Positions 6,257 through 10,461 of a DNA stretch of 10,461 bases are shown piece by piece. A program made the position numbers and the translations under genes. Position 1 is the first letter of the stretch; each line of letters opens with the position of its first letter. This stretch comes from Methylacidiphilaceae bacterium (lineage in GTDB: Bacteria > Verrucomicrobiota > Verrucomicrobiia > Methylacidiphilales > Methylacidiphilaceae): assembly GCA_028687155.1 (NCBI GenBank), contig JAQUAR010000027.1, forward strand, positions 1 through 10,461, read 5' to 3'. Below the pieces are notes generated by a model, which was not told where the DNA came from, did no database searches, and saw only the letters and a list, made by a program, of their open reading frames with translations.

Positions 6257-8083
6257 ATGTATCCTGAAAAGGCTCGTCCGCTCGAGGAGGCATCCTCGGC
6301 TTCATCCGTGAAAGAATTGCCGTTGTCCGTCGGAGAATATTGTCTTCATCGCAGTTGGGGGTTTGGGCTCATCCGGGAAATCTCGCTCGACTCCGGATCG
6401 ATCATCATCGATTTCCAGGAAAAGCCGCGCCACCGGATGCAGTGGGAATATGCGCTCCAGTCCCTCGAGCCGGTTCCACGAGATCACCTCTTTGTCGTCA
6501 AGACCGAGAAGCTCTCGATGCTTCGGGAGCAGGCAACGTCCGATCCGCTGGCGGTCGTCGAGCTTTGCGTTCGCAGCCTTGGGGAGGGGGCGACTGCCGA
6601 GGCAGTTCAGGAGGCGCTCTCCCCCTCGGTCATTGCCCCGGCGGACTGGAAGAAGTGGTGGGATGGTGTGCGCCGAGTCATGCGCCGGGAGGGCCGCTTC
6701 GAGGTTCCGACCAGAAAACACCAGCCGATTCGCATCGCTTCCGCCGCCGTCCCGGCTTGGCAGAAATTGCTCCAGGAGTTGCAGCAGCCGGCTTCCAGCA
6801 AGTCTGCGGTCGAAGCCGCGCGGGCTCTGGCGAAAGCGGACGAATCTTCCCCGACGGGCCGAGAGCAGGCGATCTCGGCGATCGATGCGATTCTTTCCTC
6901 CCCTCATGGCGTAGCTTCCGAAGAAAAGCTGGAACTCGCCGTCATCCGGGACGAACTCCTGGCGGCGATCGGGAAAGAGCCGGAGCAGGGTGCCCTTGCC
7001 GCATCGCAATGGCTTCCGGAAGACGGCCCATCTCTTCGAAGGGCTTTGTCGGCCATGGCGGGCTCCGCGCAGAAAGAGGTTCTTCGGAAGTTGGTCCAGG
7101 AACGGGGAGGGGCCATCGCTCTTCTGTTGGATCTCCTTCCGAGCGCTTCCGCCCGATCGGCGGACGCCATCGTGACGGTCTTGGCGGAGGCGGGACAGAC
7201 AAACGAACTCCTGGAGCGGCTCTCGCGTGTGATTCGGGAGAGGACCATCGGCGCTGAAACGCTGGCTTGGATCTGTCGCACGCGGGACGAACTCTTCCGG
7301 CCTCTATTTCGCCCAGATCTTTTCTTCTGTATTCTCTATCTTTTGGAGCGCCAAAGCAGCGGTGTCGCCAAGAAGGGCTCGAAGCTCTACGAGCTACTCA
7401 CCGGGAAGCTCACGCTCCTGCATGCCATTTTGTCCGAAGCCCATCTCAGCGACGCCCGCGACATCTCCCGCGCCGCGCTGGCGAGTCCCGCCCTCCGGGA
7501 GTTGGATAAGCGCTCGCTCTTGGGTGCGATCCTCAAGAAGTTTCCCGGAGTTCAGGACTTGGTCGCGGGGGATCGGCAGCAGGATAGCGAAGCGGTTCTG
7601 ATCGTCTCGTGGGCAAGCTTGGCCCAGAAGAAGAAGGAGTTGGAGAGCTTGATTACCAAGCAGATCCCGGAAAACAGCCGAGAGATCGCGATCGCCCGAT
7701 CCTATGGGGATCTCCGCGAGAATCACGAATTTAAGGCAGCCAAGGAGATGCAGGGAGTGCTCCTCCGCCGGAAGGCGGAGTGCGAGGCGGCGCTCTCCCG
7801 GGCGCGAGGAACCGATTTTTCCAACGTGGCGACCGATTCTGTCAACATCGGGACCCGGGTCGTGTTGAAAGATCTCACTACCGGAAGCGAGCGGCAGGTC
7901 ACGATTCTGGGGGCCTGGGATAGTGATCCGGCGACCGGAGTGGTATCGTATCTTGCTGGACTCGGCCAAGCCCTTCTCGGGCATCTGCCCGGGGAGGAAC
8001 TGGTCTTGCCCTCGGACGGGAAGGAAGAGGGTGCCAAGGTCCGCATAGAGCGGATTGAGGCGGCGGGTCCGATTCCGGCGTAA
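6257..8083 (+). CDS. greA: GreA-type transcription elongation factor with long N-terminal extension
   Basis: The C-terminal ~155 residues are a complete GreA. They comprise a coiled-coil (about 452-518) whose tip GDLREN carries the two acidic residues (Asp485, Glu488) that enter the RNA polymerase secondary channel and stimulate cleavage of backtracked RNA. The segment NHEFKAAKEMQG follows, then the FKBP-like domain (about 528-600, IGTRVVLKDL to GHLPGEELVLP). Ordinary GreA is near 158 residues; this protein has 608. The extra N-terminal part starts with a small beta-rich module (24-72, YCLHRSWGFGLI to YALQSLEPV) resembling KOW/CarD-type folds. A long helical region (about 85-440) with hydrophobic heptad-like helices follows, suggesting a helical-repeat solenoid. 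Such extended GreA proteins are known from Chlamydiae and related PVC bacteria. ATG 6257 is used; no ribosome binding site is close. It probably shares a transcript with the FmdB-like gene 21 bp downstream. Confidence 0.93.
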   Translation: MYPEKARPLEEASSASSVKELPLSVGEYCLHRSWGFGLIREISLDSGSIIIDFQEKPRHRMQWEYALQSLEPVPRDHLFVVKTEKLSMLREQATSDPLAVVELCVRSLGEGATAEAVQEALSPSVIAPADWKKWWDGVRRVMRREGRFEVPTRKHQPIRIASAAVPAWQKLLQELQQPASSKSAVEAARALAKADESSPTGREQAISAIDAILSSPHGVASEEKLELAVIRDELLAAIGKEPEQGALAASQWLPEDGPSLRRALSAMAGSAQKEVLRKLVQERGGAIALLLDLLPSASARSADAIVTVLAEAGQTNELLERLSRVIRERTIGAETLAWICRTRDELFRPLFRPDLFFCILYLLERQSSGVAKKGSKLYELLTGKLTLLHAILSEAHLSDARDISRAALASPALRELDKRSLLGAILKKFPGVQDLVAGDRQQDSEAVLIVSWASLAQKKKELESLITKQIPENSREIAIARSYGDLRENHEFKAAKEMQGVLLRRKAECEAALSRARGTDFSNVATDSVNIGTRVVLKDLTTGSERQVTILGAWDSDPATGVVSYLAGLGQALLGHLPGEELVLPSDGKEEGAKVRIERIEAAGPIPA

Positions 8084-8093
8084 GGAACGGGAA

Positions 8094-8097
8094 AAGG
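8094..8097 (+). promoter_or_regulatory. Ribosome binding site of the FmdB-like gene
   Basis: AAGG with 7 bp to ATG 8105, in the 21 bp gap after the GreA-like gene. It is one of the few clear Shine-Dalgarno sequences in the window and fixes the start of the downstream gene. Confidence 0.55.
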
Positions 8098-8104
8098 TCT
8101 GGAT

Positions 8105-8431
8105 ATGCCTACATACGAATACGAGTGCGCACAATGTGGTGCCGTGATCGAGGTGTTCCAACGGATCTCCGATCCGCCGCTCGAGGAGTGCCCCAAGGAG
8201 CTTGGCGGAGAGGTGGGGAAGCGTTGCGGAGGTCGTCTCAAACGCAGAATCTCCGGTGGTGCCGGTCTTCTTTTTAAGGGGTCGGGCTTCTACCTTACCG
8301 ACTATCGCAGTGATGGCTATAAGAAGGCAGCCAAGGCCGAGAAAGAATCCTCCTCCGCCAGCCCAGCCGCCGCTCAGAAGAGCGCAGGCGAGACCAAGAA
8401 AGCCGGCGGCGAGGCCAAGTCGGCGGCTTAA
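8105..8431 (+). CDS. FmdB-type putative zinc-ribbon protein
   Basis: A 108-residue protein of the FmdB/CxxC_CxxC_SSSS zinc-ribbon family, typified by the start MPTYEYECAQCG. FmdB was proposed as a regulator of formamidase expression in Methylophilus; the role of most members is unknown. Cys8 and Cys11 form the first knuckle. The conserved ISDPPLEEC follows, but the second pair is Cys29 and Cys41, separated by 11 residues (PKELGGEVGKR) instead of the usual two. RLKRRISGGAG and the GSGFYLTDY element that ends the family core are present. Residues 75-108 are a low-complexity Lys/Ala/Ser/Glu tail. The start is supported by AAGG 7 bp upstream. Its TAA overlaps the end of the convergent NmrA-type remnant by 3-4 bp. 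Membership is firm; metal binding with the stretched knuckle is inferred. Confidence 0.9.
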   Translation: MPTYEYECAQCGAVIEVFQRISDPPLEECPKELGGEVGKRCGGRLKRRISGGAGLLFKGSGFYLTDYRSDGYKKAAKAEKESSSASPAAAQKSAGETKKAGGEAKSAA

Positions 8432-8744
8432 GCCGTGGTTGAAGATATCCCTTTGCTCGCGAGTGCCTGAAAATATGCGGCGCGCGACCGCGGGGCGCGG
8501 CCCAGGATCGAGCGGAGGACCAGAGGATTGGCCCTCAACCCGATCCGGTCATAGTGCGCCAACGTCGTTCGCATCGCTGGCGGCACATTGCCGACCGGCG
8601 TCTTAGCGATCTGGTTGATCAGGCTCGTCATCACCGGATGGACCACCGAGGAAAAGACGATCCGCTCTATTCCGGCCGCGATCGCGGTATCGACGAGGCG
8701 GCGGCACCGACAACGAGAATGGGAGAGCGGGTGGCAGCGCTCAT
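8428..8744 (-). pseudogene. Remnant of an NmrA-type NAD(P)-binding protein gene, two internal deletions
   Basis: Three separate blocks of an NmrA/HSCARG-like Rossmann protein survive in order. ATG 8744, preceded by GGGAG 8 bp upstream, begins MSAATRSPILVVGAA, the nucleotide-binding first strand. After a frameshifting junction near 8700 another frame reads RLVDTAIAAGIERIVFSS and continues VVHPVMTSLINQIAKTPV, the middle of the Rossmann domain. Directly after that, in frame, comes the C-terminal part, MRTTLAHYDRIGLRANPLVLRSILGRAPRSR, ending at TAA 8430-8428. Family members are about 280-300 residues; roughly 75 residues appear missing at the first junction and well over 100 at the second (estimates from memory of the family). 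The second part alone could be read as a 72-residue ORF from GTG 8646, but without the cofactor-binding strand it would not be a working enzyme. The 103 bp between it and ppk (8745-8847) hold nothing else I can identify. Confidence 0.75.
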
Positions 8745-8847
8745 TCGAATGGCTCCCTGCGGAGTCAAGCCTACCGCTTTGCTCCCCCGGGCGAACAAGG
8801 ATTTCCCTCTACACAGGCCGCAGGAGAACGTTTCTGGGGCGGGCAGG

Positions 8848-10461
8848 TTAAAAAAGATCCGGCTCTTCCGGGACCAGTGAGACCTTTTCTGCCGGTGAGG
8901 GAAGCGTGGGACGCTGCTGCGGGACGATCGAGATCTTCTCCGGATCTTGCGGACGATCGAGGACCAGCTGGGACCGGGCGAGATGGCGGAGATGATACTG
9001 CGCTTGGACAGGACTCTTGCCGGGAGATGGCTTTAGGCGCAGGTAGCTTCCGTCGGGCTGCAGAACCCGCGCCTTGACGCAATCGGAGAGATAGGTCTCC
9101 AGGATTTCGCTCATCAGACGCTTTTGGATGGCGGGATCCTCGACCGGGAACGCGACCTCGATCCTCCGGTAGAAATTGCGCGGCATCCAGTCTGCGCTGC
9201 TCAAGTAGATCTTCGGTTCGCCGTTGTTCGCGAAGTAGAAGATGCGGGAGTGTTCCAGGAAGCGGCCGACGATGCTGACCACGCGGATATGTTCGCTCAC
9301 CCCCGGGATTCCGGGGCGTAGGCAGCAGACGCCACGGACGATCAGGTCGATCCGGACACCGGCGGCGGAGGCTCTGTAGAGCGCCTGGATCATCTCCTCA
9401 TCCACCAGGGCGTTCATCTTCGCAATGATGCGCGCGGGCTTCCCCTGCTGGGCGAACGCCGTTTCAGCAGCGACCAGACTGTGGAATGCCTCCGCCATGC
9501 GGAAGGGTGCCACCAGGAGCTGGTGGACCCCGTGGAAGCGGGAGAGACCCGTCAGGATGTTGAAGAGAGTGCCGACCTCCTTCGTGAGATCTTCCCGACT
9601 GGTTAAAAGGCTCAGATCGGTGTAGAGGCGGGCCGTGCCGGTGTGGTAGTTTCCCGTTCCGAGGTGGACGTAGAGCCGGATCCGGTCCGGATCGCGGCGG
9701 ATGACTTCGAGCATCTTGCAGTGGGTTTTGAGCCCCAGCAGCCCGTAGACCACATGCACGCCGGCTTCCTCCAACTGCCGTGCCCAGACGATATTGTTCG
9801 CTTCGTCGAAGCGCGCCTTGATCTCGACCAACGCGGTTACTTGCTTGCCGTTTTGCGCGGCGCGCATCAGGGCGCGGGCGATCGGGGAAGCTCCTCCCGT
9901 CCGGTAGAGGGTCATTCGGATTCCGAGGACGCCGGGGTCGTCGGCGGCCCGCTGCAGCAAATCGACGATGATGCTGAAGCTTTCGAACGGGTGATGGAGA
10001 AGAATGTCCCGGCGGCGAAGAATTTCGAAGATGTCGGAGTGGGAGGCGAGATCCTTCGGGATCACCGGGGTCCACGGCCGGTCCCGCAGCTGCGGGAACG
10101 CCTCGTGGGAGCAGACCGGCAGAAGATGGAGGAAGCTGAGCGGCTCAAAATGACGGTAGCTGTCCGCCTGCTTCAGGTTGAGAGAGCGCAGGAGAAAGGC
10201 CTCCATCTCCGGAGGGCAGCTCTCTTCGATTTCCAAGCGGACGGCATTGCCCCGATTGCGCTTGCGCAGCTCCTCCTCGACCGTCTGTAGCAAGTTCTCG
10301 GCTTCCTCGTCGTCGATGTAGAGGTCGCTGTTCCGAGTCACGCGAAAGCCGTTGATGTCGCTGATCTCATCGCCGGGAAAGAGGCTGCCGAGGCAGAGCC
10401 CGATGACCTCCTTGAGCTGAGTGAAGCGATACCGGTGAGGTCCGCTTCCTGGCAGCGTGAG
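8848..10461 (-). CDS. ppk: Polyphosphate kinase PPK1, C-terminal 537 residues (N-terminus outside window)
   Basis: PPK1 reversibly polymerises the terminal phosphate of ATP into inorganic polyphosphate and is usually membrane-associated. The frame is open to the window edge; an internal GTG at 10341 is not the true start, because upstream codons also encode family sequence (LKEVIGLCLGSLFPGDE, INGFRVTRNSDL). The two active-site histidines are visible: His in LKTHCKM (visible residue 247) and His in FLEHSRIFYF (visible residue 404). Their spacing of 157 residues equals that between His435 and His592 of E. coli PPK. Also present are ARFDEANN, HLGTGNYHTGTARLYTD, and SSADWMPRNFYRRIEV. About 190 N-terminal residues lie beyond the right edge. 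The C-terminus has an extra Pro-rich tail of about 40 residues with a short repeated segment. The neighbouring gene on the same strand downstream is only a pseudogene. Confidence 0.97.
   Translation of the reverse strand, partial: LTLPGSGPHRYRFTQLKEVIGLCLGSLFPGDEISDINGFRVTRNSDLYIDDEEAENLLQTVEEELRKRNRGNAVRLEIEESCPPEMEAFLLRSLNLKQADSYRHFEPLSFLHLLPVCSHEAFPQLRDRPWTPVIPKDLASHSDIFEILRRRDILLHHPFESFSIIVDLLQRAADDPGVLGIRMTLYRTGGASPIARALMRAAQNGKQVTALVEIKARFDEANNIVWARQLEEAGVHVVYGLLGLKTHCKMLEVIRRDPDRIRLYVHLGTGNYHTGTARLYTDLSLLTSREDLTKEVGTLFNILTGLSRFHGVHQLLVAPFRMAEAFHSLVAAETAFAQQGKPARIIAKMNALVDEEMIQALYRASAAGVRIDLIVRGVCCLRPGIPGVSEHIRVVSIVGRFLEHSRIFYFANNGEPKIYLSSADWMPRNFYRRIEVAFPVEDPAIQKRLMSEILETYLSDCVKARVLQPDGSYLRLKPSPGKSPVQAQYHLRHLARSQLVLDRPQDPEKISIVPQQRPTLPSPAEKVSLVPEEPDLF

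Noticed and set aside
6340..7257. A 305-codon plus-strand frame within the GreA-like gene
   Set aside because: It is an out-of-frame reading of the GreA extension with Gly/Arg/Pro-rich composition; the in-frame protein continues unbroken into a real GreA domain.
8677..8684. GCGATCGC palindromes (also near 7688), reminiscent of cyanobacterial HIP1
   Set aside because: Only a couple of copies in 10 kb of GC-rich DNA, within coding or former coding sequence; no enrichment is evident.
9643..10290. 215-codon plus-strand frame opposite ppk
   Set aside because: Antisense shadow of polyphosphate kinase, which has all its motifs on the minus strand.

Overview
The window is a GC-rich, densely coded stretch of ordinary chromosome with ten recognisable genes or gene remnants. 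Two genes run off the edges: a transketolase at the left and polyphosphate kinase at the right. I see no phage, insertion sequence, CRISPR, tRNA or rRNA signal. The organism is probably a member of the PVC bacteria (Verrucomicrobiota/Chlamydiota and relatives), perhaps an autotrophic verrucomicrobial lineage. This is inference. It rests on the very long GreA-type protein (608 aa with a large N-terminal extension), an architecture I associate with that superphylum, and on a CbbY-type phosphatase next to transketolase, which hints at a Calvin cycle. No Rubisco gene is present here, so autotrophy is not shown.

Layout: (1) positions 1-2794, plus strand, a tight three-gene operon: transketolase (5' end missing), a histidine-phosphatase superfamily enzyme, and a CbbY-like HAD sugar-phosphate phosphatase. 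The second gene begins 3 bp after the first ends, and the second and third share an ATGA overlap. (2) 2791-5215, minus strand: serA (long, ACT-containing D-3-phosphoglycerate dehydrogenase), then a small secreted protein of unknown function, then a DUF488/YeaO-like protein joined to it by a TGATG overlap. The last stop codon of this group interlocks with the stop of the convergent cbbY gene. (3) 5216-5452, a divergent regulatory region with a good sigma70-type promoter for serA. (4) 5453-8431, plus strand: a winged-helix regulator resembling SufR but lacking most cysteine ligands, the long GreA-like protein, and a small FmdB-type zinc-ribbon protein. (5) 8428-8744, minus strand: a decayed NmrA-type NAD(P)-binding gene with two internal deletions. 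(6) 8848-10461, minus strand: polyphosphate kinase, N-terminus outside the window.

Functionally, the first operon links the pentose-phosphate/Calvin carbon rearrangements to two phosphatases. One is plausibly the CbbY enzyme that destroys the Rubisco inhibitor xylulose-1,5-bisphosphate. The other has an unknown substrate, with sugar bisphosphates being reasonable candidates. serA draws 3-phosphoglycerate into serine synthesis. The remaining genes are housekeeping (transcript-cleavage factor, polyphosphate synthesis) or poorly characterised. I did not find a clearly new multi-gene system. The most notable points are the tkt-phosphatase-cbbY cluster, the extended GreA, the cysteine-depleted SufR-like regulator, predicted very short mRNA leaders, and the partly deleted pseudogene.
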